A stretch of 30,099 nt of DNA from Chara braunii (Eukaryota > Streptophyta > Charophyceae > Charales > Characeae): assembly GCA_003427395.1 (NCBI GenBank), contig BFEA01000170.1, positions 2,432,856-2,462,954 on the forward strand, in the 5' to 3' direction. The position numbers and the translations under genes are program-made. Position 1 is the stretch's first letter. Every line of letters starts with the position of its first letter. The notes under the pieces were generated by a model. That model was given only the letters and a program-made list of their open reading frames with translations. It searched no databases and was not told where the DNA came from. Below, piece by piece: positions 8,709 through 20,000 of the stretch.

Positions 8709-9200
8709 AAGGCCGTCCTAAGTGAAGGCGGGTCTGACAAGCAACGTGAGGCCTGTTCATGTTTGACGCGGCTGGGGGAAATTCAGGTAGTTGCGCAGCG
8801 TCAGTTGGTTGATTGAGCCCAGGCCTTGCCTGCCTTTTTCCAAATATATCTGAGCCAGGCCCTGGGCCAGACACGGGGCATGAATTGAACACAAGCCGCT
8901 GGCTGTTGGACATGGGTAACCACCCCAGGCCCTGTGGAAGATTCCCTGGGACAGGGGCTCAACCACTTGGGGCCTACCGGAAGCTTCCGTGGGGAGGCCC
9001 ACGCTAGCCAGACAGCCCACGGTTGGCAGCCACTTTCCATTAAGGAAAGGGCCTGACCGCTGGCCAGACATTCCAACACTCGCTGCTTATGCGCAAGTGC
9101 TGTTGCGCCAACTGCTAAAGCGAGTGCCTATGCTCTCACGGGGAGCAGGGAAGAAGCAGGCAACCATAGCCGAGCTGGTCTGCACATTGCTGGATGGGGC
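8709..9200 (+). repeat. Diverged repeat, copy 1 (possible 3' LTR)
   Basis: It shares a colinear series of anchors with 10088-10650: CTAAGTGAAGGCGGG (8718 vs 10097), TTTCCATTWAGGAAAG (9034 vs 10445) and CAGGCAACCATAG (9157 vs 10610). The offset grows from 1379 to 1453, as expected from indels. Because it starts about 50 bases beyond a possible LTR start, it may be the element's 3' LTR or 3' flank. No convincing coding frame is present. Confidence 0.6.
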
Positions 9201-10087
9201 GCATGGTGGTCCTTGGGTGTATGTGGCATCTTTGTGGAGGATCGAGGTTGTGAGTGAAGCGAGGGACATACCTTGTGCTTGATGCAAACGGCATTGGGCG
9301 AGATCTGCTCGTACTTCGGGAAGTTGTTGACGTCACCAGCGACATTGTAGATAGGCTAGATAGGATCTGCCATTTGTAGTCTGGGCGCTGAGCACCAGAT
9401 AGGGATTCGACATTGGTCCATTGTTGATGGTGATGAGACTATTCCAACATTGTCACTTGTGAGCTTTTGCTGTACTTTTATTTGTTGGAACCCGAGTTGC
9501 AATTCTGCTTTTGGTTCGACGTCAAGACTATCTGATTTCATGTGTATGATGCTGCTTGGTTTTTTGGAATTCGATATCGCTCATTTTCCTTGCAGAAATT
9601 GAAACGGTCCTGAAATTTGTTGAGGTTGTTGAGCAGGGGTTTTCTTTTTTGTATGTTTGTTTTGTTTTTCGTTCGTTGAACTTCATGAGCAGGGGATCTG
9701 CTTAGCGAGGTGATATGAGCATCCTCGCTAATCAGGGCCCTGATTGTGAAGGCTCCATCTATTGGTGGGGAGCAGCACCTGCTGGGAATCAGGCCCGGCA
9801 TCCAGGTATTAGATATGATTGGTCCTTACCTGAACTGACCATTGCGTGCCATCAACAACACAATCTGTAATCACTGCCTATAGGTCACCATACTGCACAG
9901 CACCTCAATGCGATCCTTCATGCCATATAACCTAATCGCTAATATGATTTCCTGTGCCATGTCATACGACTTACTTAAGTGAGGTTACAATGCTGGCTTA
10001 TTCCATCTGGATTTCAACTTGGTTCGTTTTTTTTTGTGAGGATCTGAGCCCTCGGCATGCCCGTATGGGGGCCCCGGTGCAAGCTAT
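9201..10087. other. Unassigned spacer between the two repeat copies
   Basis: Mixed sequence, T-rich around 9640-9680 and 10020-10040. I recognise no gene, RNA or named element. Confidence 0.5.
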
Positions 10088-10650
10088 GCGCCCGCCCTAA
10101 GTGAAGGCGGGCCTTGTATCTCAAAGGGGCCTGAATATCGCGAAATTTGCCAGCCTTAGTGGGTGCCAGACAGTTGCCAGCGCTAGTTGGTTACATGTGC
10201 CCTCCTTGCGAGCATCAGAATCTTCCGTGAGTCTTCTAGGCTCTTCTACTCAAGACTTGGGAGTTGGCCTCTCGGCCAATCAGAAAGCAGGGAACACCTC
10301 ACTGTACGTGAGGCGGCTGGGCACGCCTAACTGTTGCAGGCCAAGTCCACCATCTGAACGGGCCTGGCCGCAGACACTATGACCAAAAGTGAAGCTACTG
10401 GCCACGCGCGCGTCCCAGTTCAGGCAGCCGTCATGCCTGGCCATTTTCCATTTAGGAAAGAGCCAGGCTACGAGGGATTCATTCGGGCACTTGCTCTCCA
10501 TGCGGCAGTGCTGCAACTTCGAGCGCTGAAGGCCGCTGGTCGAGCGAGAGTCGAGCGCACGCGGGCGCAGGTTGGGTAGAGGGCGCTGCTGACAAGCAGC
10601 GCTGTAGCCCAGGCAACCATAGTCGGGCCTGGGGCTGACATAGCTGGTGG
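10088..10650 (+). repeat. Diverged repeat, copy 2
   Basis: Colinear with 8709-9200 (see the anchors there). Its first 25 bases form a perfect 7-bp hairpin, GCCCGCC/GGCGGGC (10090-10096 and 10106-10112) with a 9-base loop; copy 1 keeps the loop but has lost pairs in the stem. If copy 1 is a 3' LTR, this could be a solo or fragmentary LTR of the same family. Confidence 0.6.
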
Positions 10651-11137
10651 GGATTGGCGGAGGTCCTTAGATGGTGATGGAACGTGGGTGGAGAAGATGC
10701 GGGTGAGCATAGAGAAGGCGAGGGAGGGAGGAGATGTGAGAGTACGTACTTGTTCCTGGCGGAGGTCTGCATGGTTGAAATCTACATGTACTTAGGTTGT
10801 TGCTGCTGACAGCAACTGGTTGCTTTGTCATTATGATAGGCTAGCGTGGTAGCTGTAGAATCGTCGTCTGTGCGCCAAGCGCCATTAGGAGAAAGAGCTA
10901 CGAGTAATACTAGCTTAGCGCCCGCGGTGTGGGCGCACCCACAACAAAAATATGAAACATCACACAAACTACTCACACTCACTCAAATGGACCTAGTATA
11001 TGCTAAACCAAACTAAAACGGCACTTAAAACAGGCTCAAACTGACTCTTACAGTCTAGTGGCAGACGCAAAGAAAGTTCAAAGTGGCATAGAACACAATT
11101 GCATAGATCAAAACATACCGACAAACTCAAAATTGAA

Positions 11138-11141
<4 letters not shown>
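10651..11141. other. Spacer with a GC-rich hairpin motif at 10909-10938
   Basis: Mostly unassigned. At 10909-10938 the motif ACTAGCTTAGCGCCCGCGG contains a perfect GCGCCC/GGGCGC hairpin (10918-10936). A near-identical motif, ACTAGCTAAGCGCCCGCAG, begins the repeat block at 21112. This suggests the edge of a common element, here followed by unrelated A-rich sequence. Confidence 0.45.
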
Positions 11142-11208
<67 letters not shown>

Positions 11209-11430
11209 GACTAGAGTAGACTAGAGTAGACTAGAATAGAGTAGAATAGAGTAGAGTATCAAAGAGTAGAGTAGAGCAAAGTAGCAAAGAGTAGAGTATC
11301 GTAGAGTAGAGTATCATACAGCAAAATATTTTAGAGGAGAGAACCGTAGAGTAGAGTAGAGTAGAGTAGAGTAGAGTAGAGTAGAATAGAGTGGCGTAGA
11401 GTAGAGTAGAGTGAAGTAGAGTGAAGTAGA

Positions 11431-11488
<58 letters not shown>

Positions 11489-11492
11489 GAGT
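11142..11492 (+). repeat. (GA)n tracts flanking GAGTA satellite
   Basis: (GA)32 at 11142-11205 and (GA)25 at 11436-11485 bracket 230 bases of GAGTA/GAGTAGA pentamers. Both GA tracts end in the same GAGAATAGA, so the GA tract and its edge were probably duplicated. The complementary strand gives Ser/Leu or Ser/Thr/Leu/Tyr peptides without biological meaning. Confidence 0.9.
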
Positions 11493-11744
11493 ATCACAAT
11501 TTCTTTTCAACTTTCAAAAGTTGTTAATCGAACTTTCTGGTTCTCTCTGTTGTGATGAGAATGATGTGTCTGACTCTTTGTTTTTCTTGCACACATCATT
11601 CATACGACTCGTACCTAAGTTCTTACAGGTAACTGTATTGCATATGGTGAAGGCATAGTCTTACCCCATCAGTAATGGTGGAAGGTCGAGGTTCCAAGGG
11701 TTTGGTTGTTCGCCGATGAAAGTGGTAAACTCGTTGCCGTGTGA
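11493..11744. other. Unique spacer within the satellite region
   Basis: About 250 bases of ordinary mixed sequence interrupt the pentamer arrays. I see no gene or repeat in it. Confidence 0.6.
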
Positions 11745-14700
11745 GTAAAATAGAGTATCTTACAATTAGAGTGTCGCAGAGAAGAGTATTGCAGAGTAGA
11801 GTAGAGCAAAGTAGCAAACAGTAGAGTAGAGTAGAAAAGAGTATCGTAGAGTAGAGTATCATACAGCAGAATACTGTAGAGGAGAGAACCATACAGTAGA
11901 GTACCGTAGAGAAGAGTATCGTAGAGTAGAGTAGAATAGTGGCGTAGAGTAAAGTAGAGTAAAGTAGAGTAAAGCAAAGTAGAGTAGAGTAGAGTAGAGT
12001 ACAGTAGAGTAGAGTAGAGTAGAGTAGAGTAGAGCACAATAGAGTGAAGTAGAGTAAAGCACAGTACAAGAGAGTAGAGCGTCGTAGTGTGTTATAGAGT
12101 AGAGACCTGTACATAAAAGTATCATAAGGTACAATACAGTAAAGTAGAGTGAAGTAGAATATACTTTAAAATTATCGAGTGTTGTAGAGTAGAGTAGAGT
12201 AGAGTAAAGTAGAGAAATGAAGTGTAGAGTACATAAGAGTAGAGTAGAGTAGAGTAGAGTAAAGTAAAGTAGGGTACACCATTAGAGAGAGCAGAGTAGA
12301 GTAGGGTACACTATTAGAGAGAGAAGAGTAGAGTATTGGAGCGCACATTATTGCCCACTAGAGTTTAGAAAAGTAGAGAAGAGTGACCTATAGTAAAGTA
12401 GTGTGAAGTAAAGTAAAAAAAAGTAGAATAGAGTACAGTAGAAAAAAACATCGTAGAGTATATTGAGTATCGTAGGAGCGTATAATAGATAAAATTATCA
12501 ATTTATCATAGTGTTGAGTAGAGTAGAAGATTGTAGAGTATTGTAGTGTAGAGAAGAGTAAAGTATAATGGAGCAGAGTGGAGTAAAGTAGAGTAGAAGA
12601 GAGAAGGGAAAAATCAAGTAAAGTAGAGTAGACTATCAAAGTGAAAATGATCATGAAGTAGAGTGGACTATGAGAGAGTATTGTATAGTACTGTAAAGTG
12701 GAGTAGAGCATAAGAGAGTATGATACAGTAGAGTAGAGCAATGTAGAGTATAGTATAGTAAACATTTGAAGTTAAGTAGAGTCAAGCAGAGTAGAGTAGA
12801 GCACAATAGAGTACATCAGAGTAGAATAGCTTAAAGTAGAGTATTGTAGAGTAGATTATCGTAGAACAAAGTATCATCGAGTAGAGTGTTGTAGAGTAAA
12901 GTATCGTAAAATAGTATTGAAGAATAAAGTGTCGTAGAGTAGAATGTCTCCTATATGTATCGTACTGCCAACTATCATATCGTAGAGTATCGTACAATAG
13001 AGTTGAATAGATTTTAGTAGAGTAGACAATTGTAGAGTAAAATAAAAGACAGTATAATAGAGTAGTCTAGAGTAGAGTAGTGTATCATAAAGTAAAATAT
13101 CGTAAAGCGAAGTATAGTGAAGTATAGTAGAGTATAGTAGAGTATAGTAGAGTATAATAGAGTAGGATAAAGTAGAGTAGAGCACAGTCGGGTAGAGTCG
13201 AGTCGGGTCGAGTCGAATCGAGTCGAGTCGAGTCGAGTCGAGTCGAGTCGAGTCGAGTAAAGTAGAGTAGAGTACAGTAGAGTAGAGTAGAGTGGAGTAG
13301 AGTATAGGAGAATATACTGGAGTATCATAACATAAGGTACAATTGAGTAAAGTACAAAAGAGTACAGTAGAGTAAAGATGAGTAGAGATGAGTAGAGATA
13401 CGTAGTAGAGTAGTGTAGAGTAGCGTAGCGTAGAGTGGAGTGGAGTGAAGTGGGGTGGGGTGGAGTGGAGTAGGGTGGAGTGCAGGTGAGAGGAGCGGAG
13501 TGGAGTAGAGCAAAGGGGAGTGGAGTGGAGAGGAGCAGAGAGGAGTGGAGAGGAGAGAAGCGAAGAGGAAAGGGGTAGAGAGGAGTTGAGCGGAGAGGAA
13601 TGGAGTGGAGTTGAGAGGAGTGGAGTGGAGAGAGGCGACTGGAGTGAAGGAGAGTGGAGTGGAGTGAAGTGGAGTGGAGTGGAGTGGAGTGGAGTCGAGT
13701 GCGGTGGAGTCGAGTTTAGTTGAATGGACTGGAGTATAGTAGAGAGGATATGGAGTACAACAGAGAAGAGTGGATTAGAGTAGAGTAGAGTAGAGTAGAG
13801 TAGACTAGAGTAGAGTAGAGTAAAGTATAGTATAGTAGAGTAGAGTAGACTAGAGTAGAGTACAATAGAGTTGAGTAAAGCAAAGTAGAGTAGAGTAGAG
13901 TAGAGTACCGCAAAGTAGAGTAGCATAGCATCGAGTAGTGTAGTATAGAGTAGAGTAAAGTAGAGTCGAGTACATTCAAGTCGAGGAGAGTAGAGTAGAG
14001 TAGAGTGAAGTGGAGAGGAGTTGAGTGGAGTGGAGTGGAGTGGAATGGAGTAGAGTGGAGTAGAGTGTAGTGGACTGGAGTGGAGTGAAATGGAGTGGAG
14101 TGGAGGAGAATGGAGTGAAGTAGAATGGAGTGAAGTAGAGTGGAGTGAAGCAGAGTGGAGTAGAGTGGAGTGGACTGGAGTGGAGTAGAGTGGCGTGGAG
14201 TGGAGTGAAGTGGAGTGGTATATGGTGGAGTGGAGTGGAGTCAAATGGAGTCCAATGGAGTTAAGTGGTGTGGACTGGAGTAGAGTGGAGTGGAGTGCAA
14301 GAGAGTGGAGGGGAGTGGACTGAAGTGAAGTGGAGTGATATATAATGGAGTGGAGTCGAGTGAAATTGAGTGGAGTTGAGTGGAGTAAAGTGGAGTGGAG
14401 TGGAGTAGAGCGGAGTGGAATGGAGTGGAGGAGAGTGGAGGAGAGTGGAGTAGAGCAGTGAAGACTGGTGTGAAGAGCATAGTAGAGTAGAGCAGACCAG
14501 AGTAGTGTAGAGTACAATACAATACAGTAAAACAAAGTTGAGTAGAGAAACATAGCATAAAGTAGAGTACATTCGAGAAGAGTATAGTAAAGAAGAGAAG
14601 AGTACATTTGAGTGGAGTACAATAGAGTAGAGTAGAGTGGGATGGTGTGGAGTGGAGTTGAGTGGAATGTAGTGGAGTAAAGTGGAGGAGAGTGGAATGG

Positions 14701-14826
14701 AGAGTAGTATGGAATCGAGTGGAGTCCAATGGAGTAAAGTAAAGTGGAGTGGAGTGGAGTGGAGTAGAGCGGAGTGGAGTGGAGTAGAGCGGAGTGGAGT
14801 GGAGTAGCGTGGAGTGGAGTGGAGTG
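11745..14826 (+). repeat. GAGTA/GAGTG pentamer satellite, block 1
   Basis: About 3.1 kb of imperfect 5-bp repeats, purine-rich on the + strand. The left half is mainly GAGTA (AGTAG). A pure GAGTC stretch lies at about 13187-13257. From 13430 to 13720 and 13995 to 14470 the unit is mainly GAGTG. Interruptions of 5-15 bases (TATCGTA, TATCATA) recur. Because pentamers such as TACTC/CACTC lack stops on the minus strand, very long empty frames arise there, one of 582 codons; these are not genes. The array ends sharply at about 14826 against GC-rich DNA. Confidence 0.95.
13187..13257 (+). repeat. Homogenized GAGTC sub-array
   Basis: About thirteen units of GAGTC (with a few GGGTC and GAATC) sit inside a GAGTA array. 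It is the most regular part of block 1 and marks a local expansion of one variant. Each unit contains a HinfI-type GANTC site and a CG dinucleotide across the junction, so the patch is CpG-dense in an otherwise CpG-poor array. Confidence 0.85.
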
Positions 14827-15141
14827 GCGCTACGTCGCACCCTCGGCCGCGAATCCTGCGGCCGCGGACAAGGAGGCTGGCTGTAACCCTGTGGTCTCGG
14901 ACACGTGGCCGGGCCACGGCCAGGTGATGCCATGCGCCAGAGATCGGGCGAAGGCGTCTCCTGTGCAGGTCAGCCCCCGGCCCCTACGCCAAAAAAAATA
15001 AATAAATAAAAATTGGGGGGAGTTAATATTTCATTTTTAGGGGGTATGAGAAAAAATATAGCCCCCTCCCAAAGAAGATGAATGAAAAAAAAAAAGCTGC
15101 AACGAAAAAAAAAAAAAAAAAAATTGAAAAAAAAAAAAAAA

Positions 15142-15189
<48 letters not shown>

Positions 15190-15190
15190 A
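14827..15190. other. GC-rich edge followed by A-rich tracts
   Basis: Positions 14827-14992 are GC-rich with CGGCCGCG-type words. From 14993 to 15190 the sequence becomes A-rich, including an A-run of more than 35 at 15150-15185. No gene is visible. The GC-rich part mirrors another GC-rich patch at 16945-17040, at the near edge of the second satellite block. Confidence 0.55.
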
Positions 15191-15490
15191 ACAACGAAAT
15201 AAAAAGAACCAAAAGAAGAAGTAAAGAAGGTGACTTGAAAACTCTACCATTTGAGCGACAATCGCAAACGACCCCTGTGTATGATATGACAGACTGGAAA
15301 GATCAACAGAACAACCGCAAGCAACAGCCACACGCAACCCATGCAGTATCAAGACCCGACATACAACACCATGGGCAACCCCTTGGGTGGTGCACAGGCA
15401 ATGTCTGTATAAGCTTACCTTGTGTCAGCCCAAGGAGGTGTATGTCCAGCCGTGCGTCATTCTAATGCCCTGCTGGTGTCCATGCGCAAG
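15191..15490. other. Unassigned spacer
   Basis: Mixed sequence of about 300 bases with no recognisable gene, RNA or repeat. Confidence 0.4.
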
Positions 15491-15499
15491 GCTGCAATC

Positions 15500-15578
15500 G
15501 AGTTTTGAACCCGCAACCTCATACCACAATGCGCATTTCCAATCGGTGCTTTAACCACTAAGCTACATCAACTGGACA
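15500..15578 (-). repeat. tRNA-like relic or SINE head
   Basis: Read on the minus strand, GTAGCTTAGTGGTTAAAGC gives a good Pol III A box and a 4-bp D-arm (GCTT/AAGC). GGGTTCAAAACTC downstream resembles a B box and T-arm with about three of five pairs. The anticodon stem does not pair well, so it is not a functional tRNA. A further B-box-like GGTTCGAGTC lies on the + strand at 15591-15600, just outside. Confidence 0.5.
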
Positions 15579-15639
15579 CGGGTTCGAGTCTGGCTTGGAA
15601 CTTTGGGGAGGGTTCTTGTCCAACTTGGCCTGTCATCTC

Positions 15640-15825
15640 TTTAAACGAACACATAGTTCCCTCTATATAGTACTGCACATATCTGGCCTTCGAGCACACA
15701 TATCTCGCTATACAGGTACACAGAGCACACATAGCCTTCGCGCAAACACAAAAAACATAGCCCTATGGGCTCATACAAACATACATAGCCTTTGGCCACA
15801 CACATATACAACAACTACGATACTG
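15640..15825 (+). repeat. Degenerate ACATAGCC minisatellite
   Basis: ACACATA-GCC or ACATATCT-like units recur every 25-35 bases, several with a short inverted arm, such as AGCCCTATGGGCT at 15759-15771. Units are too diverged for an exact period by eye. Confidence 0.5.
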
Positions 15826-16338
15826 GGCTAGGGGGATCTATCAGGTATATAACGGGGTCTACGCATGCAGGGTTTAGCTCTAGGGCAGGGTAGGGATATA
15901 AGTCGCCCCGGCTAGTCTGAGTTCCGTCTAGCCTTGGGTAAGCTAGGGGAAGGACGGTAGGATGTGTCCACGAGCGCTGACATGCCTTGCTGAGGTAATC
16001 CTGCTGGGTAGACTCTCTAAATTGGGTCTGTAGAAGATTGCATGAGCTTGCCGTCCGAAGTTCTCATACGGTACGGTTCGTCCGCTTCTGCTTCCATTAG
16101 GGCTGGGAGATTGGCCCAGCCCTGGTCCTTGTCACTGGTGTCTGGTCCAAGTTGCCCTCAATATTGGTAAGGTGATGGTCCTGAGTGTTGGTCACACTGA
16201 GGTAGGATAGCAGGGACAGGGGGTGCGCTAGGAGTATTAACGTGGGGATCGGTAGGGTAGGTGGCCTATCCTATCAGGACAACCATTGGCTGCCGCTACC
16301 AGCAATCACCGCGGGTCTGGTCCTTGGCCTCTACAACA
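15826..16338. other. Spacer with a strong short hairpin
   Basis: Unassigned sequence. One perfect 8-bp inverted repeat, GGGCTGGG/CCCAGCCC with a 7-base loop, lies at 16100-16122. There is no U-run after it and no gene before it, so no terminator role is claimed. Confidence 0.5.
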
Positions 16339-16466
16339 CCCTGGGCTTAAAAAAAAAAAAAAAAAACATCTCTCTCTCTCTCTCTCTCTCTCNNNNNNNN
16401 NNNNNNNNNNNNNNNNNNNNNNNNNNNNNNNNNNNNNNNNNNNNNNNNNNNNNNNNNNNNNNNNNN

Positions 16467-16531
<65 letters not shown>
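16339..16531 (+). repeat. Poly-A and (TC)n tract with a 74-N gap
   Basis: An A18 run (16349-16366) is followed by (TC)n that spans an assembly gap at 16393-16466 and continues to 16530. The (TC)n is the reverse complement of the (GA)n tracts near 11.2 kb. Confidence 0.95.
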
Positions 16532-16535
<4 letters not shown>

Positions 16536-17040
16536 CCCCGCGACATGCCACATGGCACTCTGCTCCCTGTGGGTGGCGGTCCCCCACCACCCAGACCACA
16601 CCCACCCTAGCCTAACGCTTGTTTTATTTTTTATATCTTCGTTTTATTTCAACACCCAATGTCCCAAAAAACATCCCAAATAAAAGATTAAAAAATATAG
16701 GAGGATTCTAACTTCATACCACTCATAAAAAGAAATAAAAAATTCTGCTTTTCTTTTTCGTTTTCTTTTTATTTTGTCTTTCGTTTTTCATTTTTTCTAA
16801 AGAGTAAGTCAAGTTACATTAAAAAAAACATAGTGATGGGGTAGCAAGGTTTTGCAAACCTATAAAGCAGGGTTTTGCAAACCTACAAACCCTTTTTTTT
16901 TTTCACTTATTTGCAAACCAAAAAAAAAAAATTCCAAAAAACCAGGCCGCGAGGTAGGCCTCGTTAGCCGCGGCCAAGGCCAACTTTCCCGACCACTGCG
17001 GCCGAATTGCCCGCGGGATCTAAGCCGCGGGTATCACGTA
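16532..17040. other. AT-rich spacer ending in GC-rich satellite edge
   Basis: T- and A-rich to 16940, with GGTTTTGCAAACCTA occurring at 16848-16862 and again at 16870-16884, a near-palindromic direct repeat. Positions 16945-17040 are GC-rich (GGCCGCG, CCGCGG) and end in ACGTA right before the satellite. No gene found. Confidence 0.5.
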
Positions 17041-20000
17041 GGAATGAAGTGGACGAGTGGAGGAGAGTGGAGTGGACTGGTGTATAGTGGATTGGAGCCG
17101 GATGGAGTCGAGTGGAAATGAGTGGAGTAAAGTGGAGTGTAGTGGAGTAGAGCGGAGCGGAGTGAAATGGCGTGGAGTGGAGTGGAGTGGAGTGGAGTGG
17201 AGGAGAGTGGAGTGGAATGGAGGAGAGTGGAGGAGAGTGGAGGAGAGTGGAGGAAAGTGGAGTAGAGAAGAGCAGAGTAGAGTAGTGTAGAGTAGAATAT
17301 AGTACAGTAAAGCAAGTGGAGTAGATAATCGTACCATAGACTGAGTAAAGTAAAGTAGAGTAGAGTCGAGTCAAGAAGAGTGGAGTCGAGTGGAGTAGAG
17401 TAGAGTAGAGTCAAGAAGAGTAGAGCCGAGTTGAGTCGAGTAGAGTACAGTGATGTGAGATGGTGTGAAGTGGAGTTGAGTGGAATGGAGCGGAGTAAAG
17501 AGGAGTAGACTGGAGTGGAGGGAAGTAGTATAGAATGGAGTGGAGTGGAGTGGAATGGAGCAGACTGGCGTTGTGGAGAGCAGAGTGGAGTAGAGCAGAG
17601 CAGAATAGTTTAGAGTAGAATAAAGTAGAGTAAAGAAAGTAGTGTGAAGTAGAGTAGCGTTGAGTAGAGTCGCATAACTTAGAGGACAATACAATAGAGT
17701 AGAGTAGAGTCTAGTGCAATAGAGTTGAGTGGAGTAGAGTAGAGTAGCGTGGAGTGGAGTGGTGAGGAGTGGAGTTGAGTCGAGTGGAGGAGATTAGACT
17801 AGCGTGGAGTGGAGTGGTGTGCAGTGAAGTTCAGTGGAGTGGTGTGCAGTGAAGTTCAGTGGAATGGAGTGGAGTGGAGTGGAATGAAATGGCGTATAAT
17901 GAAGTGGAGTAGAGTGGAGTGGAGTGGAGTGGAGTAGGTGGAGTAGAGTGGACTGGAGTGGAGGAGACTCAGGAGAGTGGAGAGGAGCAGAGTGGAGTGG
18001 AGGATAGTAGAGAAGAGTAAAATAGAGTGGAGTTGAGTGAATTGGAGTGTAGTGGAGTATAGTGGAGGGGAGTGGAGTGGAGTGGACTGGAGTGGACTGG
18101 AGAAGAGGACGGAAGTGAAGCATAGGGAAGAGAAGCGCGGGGAAGAGAAGCATAGGGAAGAGAAGCGTAGGGAAGAGAAGTGTAGGGAAGATTAGAGCAG
18201 AGAAGAGTAAGGAAGCGTAAATAGAGGATAGTAGAGTAGACTGAAGTAAAATGGAGTGGAGTAGACAAGAGTGGAGTAGAGTGGAGTAGAGTATAGTGGA
18301 GTGGAGTCGTGTAGAGCGGAGTGGAGCGGAGTGGAGTACAATTGAGTGGAGTAGAGTGAAGTGGAGTTGAATGAACTGGAGTGTAGTGGAGTATAGTGGA
18401 GTGGAGTGGAGTGGAGTGGAGTGGAGAAGAGGACGGAAGCGAAGCATAGGGAAGAGAAGCGCAGGGAAGAGAAGCATAGGGAAGAGAAGCGTAAGGAAGA
18501 GAAGTGTAGGGAAGATTAGAGCAGAGAAGAGTAAGGAAGCGTAAATAGAGGATAGTAGAGTAGACTGAAGTAGAATGGAGTGGAGTAGAGTGGAGTGGAG
18601 TATAGTGGAGTGGAGTCATGTAGAGCGGAGTGGAGCGGAGTGGAGTACAATTGAGTGGAGTAGAGTGGAGTGGAGTAGAGTAGAGTAGACTGCAATGGAG
18701 TAGAATCGAGTGGAGGGGAGTAGAGTGGAGTGGAGTGGAGCCAAATAGAGCGAACTGGGATCGAGTGGAGAGGAGGAGAACGAATGAAAGTGGAGCGGAG
18801 GAAAGTGAAGTGGAGGAAAGTGGAGTAGAGCATAGCAGGCTGAAGTAGTGAAGACCATAGTTGAGTAGAGTAGAGTGAGTAGTTTAGAGTAAAATGGAGT
18901 AGAGTAATGCCTAAAAAAGTAGAGTACAATAGTGTAAAGTAGAGTGGAGTACAGTCGAAAAGAGTGTAGTAAAGTGGAGTCCAGCCGAGTGAAGTGGAGT
19001 GGAGTGGAGTGGAAAAGAGTGGAGTGGAGTGGAGTGGAGTGGAGTGGGGGGAAAGTGGAGTGGAGGAGAGTGGAGTGGAGTGGAGTGGAGTGCAGTGGAG
19101 TGCAGTGGGGTGGAGTGGAGAGAAGCGTAGGGAATAGAAGAGCAGAAAAGAGTAATGTAGAGAAGAGTAGGGATGCATAGAGTGGAGGGAGTAGAGTAGA
19201 GTGAAGTAGATCGGTGTGAAGTAGAGTGGAGTGGAGTATAATAGAGTAAAGTGGAATGGAGTGGAGTAGCGTGGAGTGGAGAAGAGTGGAGTGGAGTGGG
19301 GTAAAGTAGAGTAAAGTGGAGTAGGGTAAAATGAAGTAGAGTACAGTCGAGTGGAGTGGAGTGGAGTGAATTTTTAAGTGGATTAGAGTAAAATAGAGTG
19401 GAGTGGAGTGGAGTGGAGTCAAGTGGAGTTGAGTGGAGTCGAGTGGAATGGAGTGAAGTGGAGGAGAGTGGAGGAGAGTGGAGGAGAGTGGAGGAGACTC
19501 AGAGAGTGGAGTAGAGTAAAGGTGAGTGGAGAAGTTTAAAGCAAAGTGGAGTAGATCAGCGCAGAGTGGAGGACTGTAGAGCAAAGCAGAGGAGATTTGA
19601 GCAAAGCAGGGTAGAGTAGTGTAAAGCAGAGCAGCGAAGCGTACAATTGAGAAGCGTAGGGAATTGAGTAGAGAAAAGTAGGGAAGTGTAGAGTTGGGAA
19701 GAGAAAAGTAAGGAAGAGTCGAGCGGGGTAGAGAAGAGCAGGGAAGAGAAAAGCAGAGAAGAGAAGAGAATAGTAGAGCGAAGAGGAGAAAAATAAAGTA
19801 GAGTAGAGTAACGAAGAGAAGGAAAAAGTTGAGAAGAGAAGGGAAAAGTGGAGAAGAGTACAAAAAAGTAGAAAAAAGTAGAGAAGAGTAGAGTAATGTA
19901 GAAAAAAACAGAGTACAATAAAGTAGAGTAGAGTAGGATATAGTAGAGTTGAGTTGAATTGAGTTGAGTTCAGTAGAATAGAGTAGAGTAGAGTAGAGTA

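Noticed and set aside
12874-14622. 582-codon open frame on the minus strand (and similar long ones at 17794-18477 and 18616-19863)
   Set aside because: It is made only of pentamer repeats giving Ser/Thr/Leu/Tyr/His/Pro; the repeat simply lacks stop codons on that strand.
15082-15465. Lys-rich 127-codon frame
   Set aside because: Its first half is poly-A; the rest is ordinary spacer.
15500-15578. Functional tRNA gene
   Set aside because: The D-arm fits, but the anticodon and T stems have several mismatches.
16100-16122. 8-bp hairpin as a transcription terminator
   Set aside because: No gene lies upstream and no T-run follows; the genome is eukaryotic.
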